The position numbers and the translations under genes are program-made. A DNA stretch of 60,129 nucleotides from Thermoanaerobaculia bacterium (GTDB lineage: Bacteria > Acidobacteriota > Thermoanaerobaculia > Multivoradales > J023): positions 1-60,129 of the forward strand of contig JAUIJL010000035.1 of assembly GCA_030431255.1 (NCBI GenBank), given 5' to 3'. Below, in pieces: positions 52,345 through 60,129 of this stretch; position 1 is the stretch's first letter, and each line of letters starts with the position of its first letter. The notes under the pieces were generated by a model. The model was not told the origin of the DNA. It did not search any database and was given only the letters and a program-made list of their open reading frames with translations.

Positions 52345-54204
52345 ATGAGCCAAGAATCACTCCCCTCCACAGACCCTCCGGCCCACAGCTGGGATGTGGT
52401 CATCATCGGTGGCGGTCTCGCCGGTCTCACCCTGGCTCGCCATCTGCTGCTGGAAACCGACCGTCGGGTGTTGCTGCTCGAAAAACGCAAAGAGCTGCCC
52501 CAGGCCCGACAAAAAGTCGGCGAGTCCAGCGTGCAGCTGGCGGGCTGGTATTTCTCCAAGATGCTCGACATGGAGGAGCACCTCCTGCACGAGCACTTCA
52601 TGAAATACAACCTGAGATTCTATTGGCGCACCGGCGAAGGACGCTCCTTCGAGGATTATTCGGCGTCGTATATCCGGTCCTTCTCCAATATCGCCAGCTA
52701 TCAATTGGATCGCAACGTCTTCGAGGCGGAGCTTTTGAGGCTCAACCGATCGAGCGATCGATTTCAATGCTGCTTGGGGGTGTCGAAGCTAGCCGTCGAG
52801 TTGGGCGCGCAAGGCGCCGAGCACCGGATCCGTTTTGGGAGAGACAGCGAAAACGACGGCGATGCTCGCACCGAGGTGCATGCAAAGTGGGTGGTCGACG
52901 CCACGGGTCGACGTCGTCTGCTGGCCAAAAACCAACAATCCCAACGGCCGACCTCGGTCAGGCACGGCGCATTTTTCTGGTGGGTCGACGGCCTGGTGGA
53001 CGTGGAGACGTTGACCGACCTGAGCCCTGCCCAACGGCGTAAGCATCCCCACCGACGACACACCGGACACTTGCCCTCCTGGGTAGCCACCAACCACTTC
53101 GCCGACGAAGGGCTGTGGTTTTGGATCATCCCCTTGCGCGGCAAGACCAGCCTCGGGGTGGTCTACGACCATTCGGTGGTGGATTGGCAAGAGGTGAATT
53201 CGGTGGAGAAAGCGACCCGCTTCATCTGTGAGCGCTTTCCCGCCCTAGCCCGCGACCTGCCCCAACGGCAGGCGGGCGATTTCGGCGGATTCAAAGACTT
53301 CTCCTACGACTGCGGCCAAACCCTCTCCGCCGAGCGCTGGGCCATGACCGGCGAATCCGGCCGTTTCGGCGATCCCCTCTACAGCCCGGGCAGCGACCTG
53401 ATCGCGATTTACAACACCCTGATCGTGGACGCGATCCAAACCGACGACGGCGAAGAGCTGAAGCGCAAATGCCAAACCTATGAGTCCCTGAACAAGGCGG
53501 TCTTCCAGGCCTACCTGCCGTCGTACTCCATGTCCTACGATTGTCTCGGCGACCAAGAATGCTTCGCCCTGAAATACGTCTGGGAGCTGACGATTTACTT
53601 CGGCATCTACGTTTTCCCCTTCGTCAACGAGCTGTTGACGGATCGTCGCTTCACCATCGGATTCTTACGTCAATTCTCTCGCCTCGGGCCGTGGAATCGC
53701 ACGGTCCAACAAACGCTGACCGCCTTCTATCAGTGGAAAAAGGAGCATTGTCTGGAGCTCGACAGCCCGCGATTCTTCGATTTCACCGAAATCGACACCC
53801 TGCGTCGGGCGGAAAAGACTTTCTACCAGGTAGGTCTCGAGGCGCCCGAAGCCAAGCGGGTGCTGACCCGTCAAGTGGACGAGCTCGAGGAGCTGGCCCG
53901 ATTCATCGTCGCCCACGTGTCGGCTCAGATGCTCGACGAGCCGCGGATCTTGAGCAACCGAGCCTTCGTCGAGGCCTTGGACCTGCAATCCGGACTGTTC
54001 GATTTGAAGGAGATTGAAGCCCTGTGGCAGCGTGTCCAAGACCAGCCCGGGGTCCAAAATTGGACGCTGAATCCTGAGGTATTGGATCGATTCCATACCG
54101 AGAAACGTGCTCCGGTTCCGTCCGTGCAACAGAAAGCCTCCGAAATGGGCTCCCTGGACGAGCAGCTCTCAAAGATGGCCACCCTGGAGGAAAAGGCATC
54201 ATGA
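52345..54204 (+). CDS. Flavin-dependent halogenase-like FAD oxidoreductase
   Basis: The 619-aa protein has an FAD-binding VVIIGGGLAGLTLARHLL at about 19-36, KVGESS near 58 as in the GES motif of flavin-dependent halogenases, VVDATGRRRLL, and GLWFWIIPLRGKTSLGVV, matching the WxWxIP signature of that family. MTGESGRFGDPLYSPGSDLIA is the late FAD-binding segment. The C-terminal 200 aa are helical and extra compared with typical 500-550-aa halogenases. It probably halogenates or hydroxylates a carrier-bound or lipid-like substrate using a separate flavin reductase; related reductase-like monooxygenases cannot be excluded. It overlaps the carotenoid oxygenase gene by 4 bp. Confidence 0.8.
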   Translation: MSQESLPSTDPPAHSWDVVIIGGGLAGLTLARHLLLETDRRVLLLEKRKELPQARQKVGESSVQLAGWYFSKMLDMEEHLLHEHFMKYNLRFYWRTGEGRSFEDYSASYIRSFSNIASYQLDRNVFEAELLRLNRSSDRFQCCLGVSKLAVELGAQGAEHRIRFGRDSENDGDARTEVHAKWVVDATGRRRLLAKNQQSQRPTSVRHGAFFWWVDGLVDVETLTDLSPAQRRKHPHRRHTGHLPSWVATNHFADEGLWFWIIPLRGKTSLGVVYDHSVVDWQEVNSVEKATRFICERFPALARDLPQRQAGDFGGFKDFSYDCGQTLSAERWAMTGESGRFGDPLYSPGSDLIAIYNTLIVDAIQTDDGEELKRKCQTYESLNKAVFQAYLPSYSMSYDCLGDQECFALKYVWELTIYFGIYVFPFVNELLTDRRFTIGFLRQFSRLGPWNRTVQQTLTAFYQWKKEHCLELDSPRFFDFTEIDTLRRAEKTFYQVGLEAPEAKRVLTRQVDELEELARFIVAHVSAQMLDEPRILSNRAFVEALDLQSGLFDLKEIEALWQRVQDQPGVQNWTLNPEVLDRFHTEKRAPVPSVQQKASEMGSLDEQLSKMATLEEKAS

Positions 54205-55688
54205 GCGCCACCACCGATGAGCTCGCCGAGGGCTCGCTTGCCCAGGACCCGCTCATCAAAGACCCGCTCACCAAAGACCTGGCACCGGCCATGGAGCGCC
54301 TCTTCGACATCGACATCGTCGAACGAGATGCACCCATCACCCACATCGAAGGCGCGATTCCGCCCTACGTCCGGGGAACCTACTACCTAGCCGGCCCTTC
54401 GCAATTTGAGGTCGGGGACCAAAGCTACCGCCATTGGCTCGACGGCGACGGCACGGCCACCCGCCTGGATTTCACCGACTCCGGCGTTCAGCTCACCCAC
54501 CGCTTCGTGCGCACCACCAAATGGCAACAAGAGCTCGATGACGGTCGCGCCCTTTACCGAACCTTCGGCACCTCCTTCGAAGGGGATCAGCTGAAAAGGG
54601 GCATCGGTCTCGAATCGCCGGGCAACGTCAGCGTATTCCGCTTTCGGGATCAGCTCCTGGCGTTCGGCGAGCAAGGCCTGCCCTTCGCCCTCGATCCACA
54701 AACCCTGGACACCCGGGGTGTCCACACCTTCGACGGACGCCTGAACCACGTCAGCCCGCTGTCCGCTCATCCCTGTTTCATGGAGAACGGCGACCTGTTG
54801 AATTTCGGCGTCTCTTTCTCGCCCAAACAGCCGTCCCTAACCCTCTATCGATTCGCCGAAGACGACGGCAGCTTGGTCTACCGACGCCGACATCCCTTGC
54901 CCTATCCTTGCTCGATCCACGACTTCATCATCAGTGAGCGGCGGGCGATCTTCTTTCTCTCCCCCTACCTGCTCGACGTCGGCGCCATGCTCGCCGGCGG
55001 TAAAAGCGTGATGGAAGCGTTGTCGTGGCAGCCGGAAAGGGGCTCGGAGCTGCTGATTCTCGATCTCGAAAACGGCGACTTGATCACCCACATGCCGGCG
55101 GGAGATAAATACTGCCTGCATCTGATCAACGCGTTCGATCACCCCGACCCGAACCGAGTCACCGTGGATCTCTTCGAGCTCGATCGCCCGGTTTATGATC
55201 AATACGAACCCTTGCCGAACCTCTTCGTCGACGCGCCGGCCGGGCGTCCACGGCGGTTCGTGATCGACCTAGAGCGCGGGGAAATCGTCGAAGCGCGAGC
55301 CCTCGACTATCGCTTGTGTGCCGATTTTCCGGCCATCGATCCGCGTCACAGCCACCGGGACTACGACGACTTCTGGATGCTCGGCATCTCGAAAACCGGA
55401 CAAAGCGGGCGTAAATTCTTCGATCGACTCGAACGGCTTTCCTGGCAGGGCCGCTCCTCTCACTGGCAAGCGCCCGAAGGCACCTACCTGGGCGGTGAGC
55501 CGGTGTTCATGCCCGATCCCGCCACCGAAGGCCGCGGGTGTGTGATCTGTCAAGCCTTCCATGCCCTCAACGGAGAAGGGGAGTTTTTGCTCTTCGATGC
55601 CCAGCGGGTGGAAAATGGGCCGCTCGCCCGTCTATCCTTAGATCCACCGATACCCCTGGGATTCCACGCCTCGTACTATCCACGATGA
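54201..55688 (+). CDS. Carotenoid cleavage oxygenase-like protein (RPE65/CCD family)
   Basis: The 495-aa protein has the family's non-heme iron His set: LSAHPCF, CSIHDFII, HLINAFDH and the terminal GFHASYYPR. RGTYYLAGPSQFEV near the N-terminus and HWLDGDGTATRLDF also match the RPE65 pattern (GxY-RNGP and HWFDGDGM). The enzyme class splits polyene or stilbene-like double bonds with O2. The start overlaps the halogenase-like stop (ATGA), so the pair is coupled and likely acts on one product. A polyene made by the KS pair or an isoprenoid derived through mevalonate would be suitable substrates (inference). Confidence 0.92.
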   Translation: MSATTDELAEGSLAQDPLIKDPLTKDLAPAMERLFDIDIVERDAPITHIEGAIPPYVRGTYYLAGPSQFEVGDQSYRHWLDGDGTATRLDFTDSGVQLTHRFVRTTKWQQELDDGRALYRTFGTSFEGDQLKRGIGLESPGNVSVFRFRDQLLAFGEQGLPFALDPQTLDTRGVHTFDGRLNHVSPLSAHPCFMENGDLLNFGVSFSPKQPSLTLYRFAEDDGSLVYRRRHPLPYPCSIHDFIISERRAIFFLSPYLLDVGAMLAGGKSVMEALSWQPERGSELLILDLENGDLITHMPAGDKYCLHLINAFDHPDPNRVTVDLFELDRPVYDQYEPLPNLFVDAPAGRPRRFVIDLERGEIVEARALDYRLCADFPAIDPRHSHRDYDDFWMLGISKTGQSGRKFFDRLERLSWQGRSSHWQAPEGTYLGGEPVFMPDPATEGRGCVICQAFHALNGEGEFLLFDAQRVENGPLARLSLDPPIPLGFHASYYPR

Positions 55689-55697
55689 GGAGCTACC

Positions 55698-56324
55698 ATG
55701 CCCGATTCAGCCGATTATCGAGAGATCGAACGCTCCCGTGCCACCCGTTTCGAAACCCTTGAGCTGGTAGACGGTCTGGATCAGGAGCAAATCGACTTCG
55801 CTGCCGACGAGGATTCATGGTCCCTAGGGCAAGTGCTGGACCATCTGATCAAGACCGACGGGGTTTATTTCAAAAATATCCATCGACTGGTGGCCCGCAA
55901 GAAGGCCGGAAAAACGCCTTTCATCTATCGCGGAATCGGCAGCGTAGTGTCGATGCCCAAACCCTTGCGTTGGGTGGCGCCCCTCTTTGAGGTGCCCTTT
56001 GCCGTGCCCAACAGCCTGCTGCCGAGCGCACTCCGACATAAGGTCGGCGCCAATCGCAAGCTGCCCCTCAAAGCTCCGGACGCCTTCATTCCCCGTGCCG
56101 GGCGCCCGATCTCCGAGCTGCGAGAAGATCTACACAAGCTGATCGACGACCTCGACCAATTGGAAAAAGAAGGCTTCGATCTGCGCAAGCTCTACTATTA
56201 CAACCCCGTGCTCGGACTGGCCACCGTGCCCGGAGCGGTCGAATTCCTGGCGGTGCACGAGGAACGGCATCAAGGACAGCTGCGCGAGATCCTTTCGAAC
56301 CCGCAATTCCCCAGGGCTGCTTGA
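55698..56324 (+). CDS. DinB-superfamily protein
   Basis: The 208-aa protein has a DinB-type four-helix bundle signature: SWSLGQVLDHLIKTDGVYFKNI near the N-terminus and a C-terminal FLAVHEERHQGQLREIL, giving three His in metal-binding positions. Members include thiol transferases and stress-induced metalloproteins. GAGGAG precedes the ATG 9 bp after the carotenoid oxygenase stop, so it belongs to the operon. Its middle (110 aa with proline-rich loops) is larger than in minimal DinB proteins. Confidence 0.85.
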   Translation: MPDSADYREIERSRATRFETLELVDGLDQEQIDFAADEDSWSLGQVLDHLIKTDGVYFKNIHRLVARKKAGKTPFIYRGIGSVVSMPKPLRWVAPLFEVPFAVPNSLLPSALRHKVGANRKLPLKAPDAFIPRAGRPISELREDLHKLIDDLDQLEKEGFDLRKLYYYNPVLGLATVPGAVEFLAVHEERHQGQLREILSNPQFPRAA

Positions 56325-56379
56325 GCCCGTGGTCCGAGCTCATGGGCGGGATCTTCTCGGGCTCGGCGTGGCCGCGTCG

Positions 56380-56418
56380 CGTCAAATATTGTTTTTGACG
56401 ACAAAATCATGATACATT
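56380..56418 (+). promoter_or_regulatory. AT-rich dyad and possible promoter before the aldehyde dehydrogenase
   Basis: CGTCAAA (56380-56386) and TTTGACG (56394-56400) are inverted copies around a 7-nt spacer. A weak promoter, TTGTTT (56389-56394) and TACATT (56413-56418) with 18-bp spacing, overlaps the dyad. The arrangement would suit repression of the aldehyde dehydrogenase gene. Confidence 0.4.
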
Positions 56419-56528
56419 GCCGCTTCCATCACAGGGGTTGAATGCAACCCGCACCATTCGGCGATCAGCCACCAGGAACCGCGACGCCCCATCCTCCGAC
56501 GACGATCCATGCCCATTGGAGATAAGCC

Positions 56529-58112
56529 ATGACCTTGACCGGACACCAATTGCTCGGCTTCGACAGCTCGACCGAAGGCGATCAAACCTTTCGCGGTATC
56601 GACCCGCGAAATGGCGAGCCTTTAGACCCCGCGTTCACGGACGCCACCGATCGGGAAGTCGATCGCGCATTGCGACTCGCCGGCGACGCCTTTTCCGCCA
56701 TGTCGGACATCGATCGACCAGCCCGGGCAGCTTTCTTGGAACAAATCGGACAAAACCTCATCGACTTAGGGGACGAGCTGATCGATCGCACCAGCGCCGA
56801 AACCGCCCTGCCGGAGGCGCGGCTGCAAGGAGAGCGCGGTCGCACCGTGGGTCAGCTCAACGCCTTCGCCGAGGTGGTGCGTGAGGGCTCCTACGTCGGC
56901 GCCCGCATCGACCACGCCCAGCCGGATCGCCAACCCCTGCCCAAACCCGACGTCCGCCGCATGCTGGTGCCGGTGGGTCCGGTGGCCATCTTCGGCGCCT
57001 CCAACTTCCCCTTGGCCTTCTCCGTCGCCGGCGGAGACACCGCTTCAGCCCTGGCCGCGGGTTGCCCGGTAGTGGTGAAGGGACACCCCAACCATCCCGG
57101 TGCCTCTGAGATGGTGGGCCGGGCGATCGTCGAAGCCGCCCGCAAAACCGGCATGCCCGAAGGCATCTTCTCCTTGGTCCAAGGCACCGGCCATGGTGTC
57201 GGCCTGGCCTTGGTGCGCCATCCCACCACCGCCGCCGTGGGTTTCACCGGCTCCTTGCGCGGTGGCCGCGCCCTCTTCGACGCCGCGGCCGCGCGGCCGG
57301 TGCCGGTGCCGGTTTACGCCGAGATGGGCTCCACCAACCCCCTCTTCCTGCTGCCGGACAAGCTCGACGCCGACGCCGAAGCCTTGGCGGACGGCCTTCT
57401 CGGCTCCGTCACTCTGGGTGCCGGGCAATTCTGCACCAACCCGGGATTGGTCTTCGTGGTCGAAGGCAGCGCCGCCGATCGATTCATCGACCACTTGGCG
57501 AGCCGGCTCGGAGAATCGTCGGAAGGCACCATGTTGCACGCCGGCATTCGCCAAGCCTTCGACACCGGGGTCGACACCCTCGCCAGCGTCGACGGGGTGG
57601 AGCTGAAAGCACGGGGCGGCAGCTCCGACGCCGGCCCTTGCGCCGCCTGCCCGGCCCTGCTGGCCACCGATTCCGCCACCTTCCGATCCCGGCCCGAGCT
57701 GAAGGAAGAGGTCTTCGGTCCGGCGACCCTAGTGGTGCGCTGCGCCGACGAATCCGAGCTCTACGAGCTCGCCCAAGGCCTCGAAGGCCAGCTCACCGCC
57801 ACCGTGCACGGCACGGAGTCGGACCTCGAACGGCTGCCCAAGCTGACCCGAATCCTCCAGCATAAAGCAGGCCGAGTGCTGCTCGGCGGATTCCCCACCG
57901 GCGTCGAAGTCTGCCCGTCCATGCAACACGGCGGACCGTACCCCTCCACCACCGACCCCCGCAGCACCTCCGTCGGCACCGCGGCCATCGACCGCTGGCT
58001 GAGGCCCGTGGCCTACCAGGGATTCCCTCAGAGCTTGCTGCCCAGCGAGCTGCGGGACGGCAACCCCGACGGCATCTTGCGGATGGTAGACGGCAGCTGG
58101 TCACACGACTGA
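56529..58112 (+). CDS. NADP-type aldehyde dehydrogenase (alpha-ketoglutaric semialdehyde dehydrogenase-like)
   Basis: The 527-aa protein has the ALDH Rossmann region (VGPVAIFGASNFPLAFSVAGGDTASALAAGCPVVVKGHP), catalytic Glu in YAEMGSTNP and nucleophile Cys in GAGQFCTNPG. Length and motifs (VKGHPNHPG, FPTGVEVCPSMQHGGPYPST near the end) match the KGSADH/AldH group that oxidises alpha-ketoglutaric semialdehyde and fatty aldehydes. GGAG lies 9 bp before the ATG. A 204-bp gap with its own dyad separates it from the DinB gene, so it may be a separate transcription unit, or it may oxidise an aldehyde released by the carotenoid oxygenase-like enzyme. Confidence 0.92.
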   Translation: MTLTGHQLLGFDSSTEGDQTFRGIDPRNGEPLDPAFTDATDREVDRALRLAGDAFSAMSDIDRPARAAFLEQIGQNLIDLGDELIDRTSAETALPEARLQGERGRTVGQLNAFAEVVREGSYVGARIDHAQPDRQPLPKPDVRRMLVPVGPVAIFGASNFPLAFSVAGGDTASALAAGCPVVVKGHPNHPGASEMVGRAIVEAARKTGMPEGIFSLVQGTGHGVGLALVRHPTTAAVGFTGSLRGGRALFDAAAARPVPVPVYAEMGSTNPLFLLPDKLDADAEALADGLLGSVTLGAGQFCTNPGLVFVVEGSAADRFIDHLASRLGESSEGTMLHAGIRQAFDTGVDTLASVDGVELKARGGSSDAGPCAACPALLATDSATFRSRPELKEEVFGPATLVVRCADESELYELAQGLEGQLTATVHGTESDLERLPKLTRILQHKAGRVLLGGFPTGVEVCPSMQHGGPYPSTTDPRSTSVGTAAIDRWLRPVAYQGFPQSLLPSELRDGNPDGILRMVDGSWSHD

Positions 58113-58148
58113 CGTCACCAAGCCGTAGAACCAAACGGCTCGAATCAC

Positions 58149-58182
58149 GGCCATGCTGATCCTCGGATCGCATGGCCTTTTT
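58149..58182 (+). terminator. Intrinsic terminator after the aldehyde dehydrogenase
   Basis: GGCCATGC (58149-58156) pairs with GCATGGCC (58170-58177), with an inner GATCC / GGATC stem and a 2-nt loop, followed by five T. It lies 36 bp past the stop. Confidence 0.93.
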
Positions 58183-58243
58183 CCTATGCCCGGCTGACTC
58201 CGCCAAGTCGTGCGGAGATCCTCCGCTTTGCAAGTCCAGTTCA

Positions 58244-58266
58244 AAATGAGGATAAACCCCTCATTT
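58244..58266. promoter_or_regulatory. Inverted repeat just upstream of the RHS promoter
   Basis: AAATGAGG (58244-58251) and CCTCATTT (58259-58266) are perfect inverted copies with a 7-bp spacer, ending 4 bp before the -35 box. The position fits an activator or repressor site. Confidence 0.5.
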
Positions 58267-58270
58267 CTTG

Positions 58271-58299
58271 TTGACATGAAGGCTTAACCTCACTAAAAT
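58271..58299 (+). promoter_or_regulatory. Sigma-70-type promoter of the second RHS gene
   Basis: A consensus TTGACA (58271-58276) and TAAAAT (58294-58299) are separated by exactly 17 bp, the best promoter match in the window. The predicted start of RNA is near 58306, about 50 bp before the ATG. Confidence 0.75.
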
Positions 58300-58355
58300 C
58301 ATTCATCATGTAAGGCCTTTATCTCTTCAGCTTGAATTGCTTCTCGGAGGTCTCC

Positions 58356-59135
58356 ATGAATCGGACCGTCACACTCTTCCTAATCACCTTCCTTTGCCTG
58401 CTGTCGCCGGCAACCATGGCCCAACAAACCCCCAACGCCACACCGGGCTTCCGCGCCGAAGGCGTCTACGACTTCGCCGGCATCGACAACGTCTCCCTCT
58501 TCAACGGCGCCCTCAGCCTCAACGTGCCCCTCGGTCTCGAGTATCCGGCCGGCGGCGGTTTCTCTTACCAGCTCCGCTTGCAATACCACTCCACCCCCTG
58601 GGACAGCTTCGTCTATTCCAGCCCCTGCCCGACACCCTCCGAATGCCCCGTGGAATTCCGACCCAAAAGCATCCACGACGCCGGTCTGGGCTGGCGCCTC
58701 GCGCTGCCGCGCCTGATCCCACCCGGAGGCTGGAACCAAACCACCGCCTGGATCTACGTCTCCGCCGACGGCGGCGAGCACACCTTCTACAACACACTGC
58801 ACGCCTCCGACGCCGACGATCCGGGAGATTCCGGCTTCGACCAGCTCGTCCGCTACAGCCGCGACGGCAGCTATCTCCGCTTCAAACGGCCGACGCTGAG
58901 CTCGTCGACCATCACCATCGAGCTGCCCGGCGGGCACGTCCACACCTTCGCGAAATCCGGCGACGACTGGCTGCTCACCCGCATGGAGGATCGATTCGGC
59001 AACGGCGTCGGCATCAGCCGTGGATTCGACGGAGACGGCAACACCGTGTGGACCTTGGACGACGACTTCCGCGAGCAGAAAATCACCTTCGAGGATTCCG
59101 GCCCGTCGTTTCCCCATCAGCCGGAGCTGGGGTAG
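58356..59135 (+). pseudogene. RHS/YD-repeat secreted protein, 5' fragment of an interrupted gene
   Basis: The ATG at 58356 (GGAGG 5 bp upstream) gives a 259-aa product with a signal peptide ending TMAQQ. The beta-rich N-terminus is typical of secreted RHS proteins (NVSLFNGALSLNVPLGLEYPAGGGFSYQLRLQYHS, SIHDAGLGWRLALPRL, MEDRFGNGVGISRGFDGDGN). It reaches a TAG at 59133-59135 that lies inside a palindromic element. RHS coding resumes past about 59355, so this is best read as the 5' part of one gene broken by an insertion. It might still be secreted as a truncated protein. Confidence 0.75.
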
Positions 59136-59276
59136 CTCCGCAACCCCAGGCTTTGGACAACAAGCCCTTCGGGCTAGCAGAAGCTCAAGGCGAAGCGTCG
59201 GCGATAGGTCCAAGGAGCTCTCTACCCCGAAGGGGTTGTTTTCAACAGACCGGGGTTGCGCGAAGCGCTACCCCGG
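59122..59276. repeat. Palindrome-rich inserted segment within the RHS gene
   Basis: Several tight hairpins follow one another. CGGAGCT-GGGGT-AGCTCCG (59122-59140) overlaps CTGGGGT / ACCCCAG (59127-59149). AGCCC-TTC-GGGCT and ACCCC-GAA-GGGGT come next. CCGGGGT / ACCCCGG with an inner GCGC-GAA-GCGC stem lies at 59250-59276. This density is unlike the coding DNA on either side and indicates a REP/MITE-type element. Confidence 0.7.
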
Positions 59277-59286
59277 CTGCCCCGTC

Positions 59287-59366
59287 GTCGTCGGTGCCAG
59301 GCACTTATCCGATGATGTCCGTCGTCGGTGCCAGGCACTTATCCGATGATGTCAGGCACTTATCGT
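59287..59366. repeat. REP-type 34-bp direct repeats with GTGCCAGGCAC cores
   Basis: Two 34-bp tandem copies (59287-59320 and 59321-59354) differ at one base, and a partial third copy (AGGCACTTATC) follows. Each complete unit contains the palindrome GTGCCAGGCAC. Such GTGCC-type palindromes are typical of REP sequences mobilised by tyrosine (TnpA-REP) transposases. No transposase gene is in the window. Confidence 0.8.
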
Positions 59367-60129
59367 TGGTGGTCCAACGACGATCTCATCCAAAGCTTCA
59401 CCGCCGACGGTCGAGGCCAGATCAGCGCCCAATTCTGGTTCGGCGGTGATTTGGTGCCGGTGGCTACCGCCGTGGATTTGTGCGCCATGGGGCTCGGCAC
59501 CAGCAGCTTTCGCCTCACGCACACCTACACCCAAGGGGTTCTCGAAACCTCCCGCTACACCTACCACGACGGCTCGTTCGACAGCGGCGGCAGCGGTGGC
59601 CCGCTGACCTTTTACAACGTGGAAAACACCGCTGTCGACTCCAACACCGGCCTGGTGAAAACCAGCCGGGCACCGAGCGGCATCAGCACGTCCTACGATT
59701 ACGACGTGTTGGGCCGCCTTCGATCGATCCAACCGGGAGCGGCTTCCGGGGCGGCGTGGACCAAGATCTGGTTCGGCACCGCCTCGAGCAGCTCCCAACC
59801 GGCCCGGGCCGAGGTCCGCGAGCTGCCCAACGGCTCGCTCAACAACAACGATGCCCTCACCGAGAAACGCTACCGCTGGGACGGCTTGGGACGTCTGGAT
59901 CAAGAGCGGGTCCGACTGCCCCCCGGCTCCGGCGCTGAATTTTCCGACCGGTACCACTTCTACGACGGCCAAGGCCGCCGATACGCCACCACCACTTGGG
60001 GCGGCAGCCAGGCCACGGGCTTGCAGCAATTCGATGCCTTCGATCGTCCACGGATCATCTACCCGCCCGACGCCAACTCGGGCAACCCGTCCCACGGCAT
60101 CGAGCTGAGCTACGAGGGATTCCACAGGA
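59346..60129 (+). pseudogene. RHS/YD-repeat protein, 3' fragment, runs off the window
   Basis: In the same frame as the 5' fragment, but after the inserted element, the sequence is open from about 59316 to the window end. It encodes YRWWSNDDLIQSFTADGRGQ, then STSYDYDVLGRLRSIQPG, KRYRWDGLGRLDQERVRLPPG and RYHFYDGQGRRYATTTWGG, clear YD-repeat sequence. The first ATG available is at 59346 within the REP array, with no SD. It is therefore probably not expressed unless a read-through or new start is used. The C-terminal part lies outside the window. Confidence 0.75.

Overview
The window looks like one contig of a GC-rich bacterial chromosome. Lineage-suggestive gene types are an ECF sigma factor of the TIGR02999 kind, a winged-helix/TolB-propeller sensor regulator, an FG-GAP protein with an ASPIC/UnbV tail, PQQ-propeller secreted proteins, large RHS/YD proteins and a secreted protease with a Cys-rich tail. 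Together they point to Acidobacteriota (Thermoanaerobaculia-like) or a Myxococcota-like neighbour. This is inference from gene content; no rRNA or tRNA gene was seen, and neither CRISPR array nor IS transposase.

Layout. 0.1-9.5 kb (minus): a 2692-aa TcB/TcC-like RHS protein and an upstream ClpX-derived AAA+ ATPase, each followed directly by an array of the same 14-bp GC-rich repeat. 9.7-13.1 kb (plus): a secreted TPR protein, an FG-GAP/ASPIC protein and a 53-aa DUF1328 membrane protein. 13.2-16.2 kb: an overlapping three-gene operon of a TVP38/VTT membrane protein, an ATP-grasp ligase and a class I glutamine amidotransferase-like hydrolase. 16.2-26.2 kb (minus): a membrane-anchored EEP hydrolase, an alpha/beta hydrolase, then an operon-like series with a zinc MDR dehydrogenase, an LCAT-like lipoprotein, a stand-alone 5'-3' exonuclease, a cPLA2-like phospholipase and uridine kinase.

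26.3-36.4 kb: an ECF sigma factor and a small membrane protein, then a segment bracketed by two different vapBC modules. The segment carries a wHTH-propeller regulator and a tandem duplication of secreted PQQ-propeller/esterase-like proteins whose copies share a promoter-region repeat and a covarying leader hairpin. 36.5-44.2 kb: an rtcB RNA ligase overlapping a small RbfA-like gene, two paralogous membrane proteins of unknown function, and a large secreted zinc metallopeptidase ended by a strong terminator.

44.4-58.1 kb: argS and an HSL-type hydrolase, then what I regard as the most interesting part. It is a compact putative biosynthetic cluster: acyl carrier protein, ketosynthase, a ketosynthase-like partner lacking all three catalytic residues, and HMG-CoA reductase, with overlapping start and stop codons. 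A flavin-dependent halogenase-like enzyme, a carotenoid cleavage oxygenase-like enzyme, a DinB-fold protein and an aldehyde dehydrogenase follow. I cannot match this set to a described pathway. 58.2-60.1 kb: a well-formed sigma-70-type promoter drives a second RHS/YD gene that is split by a palindrome-rich REP-type insertion and runs off the window end.
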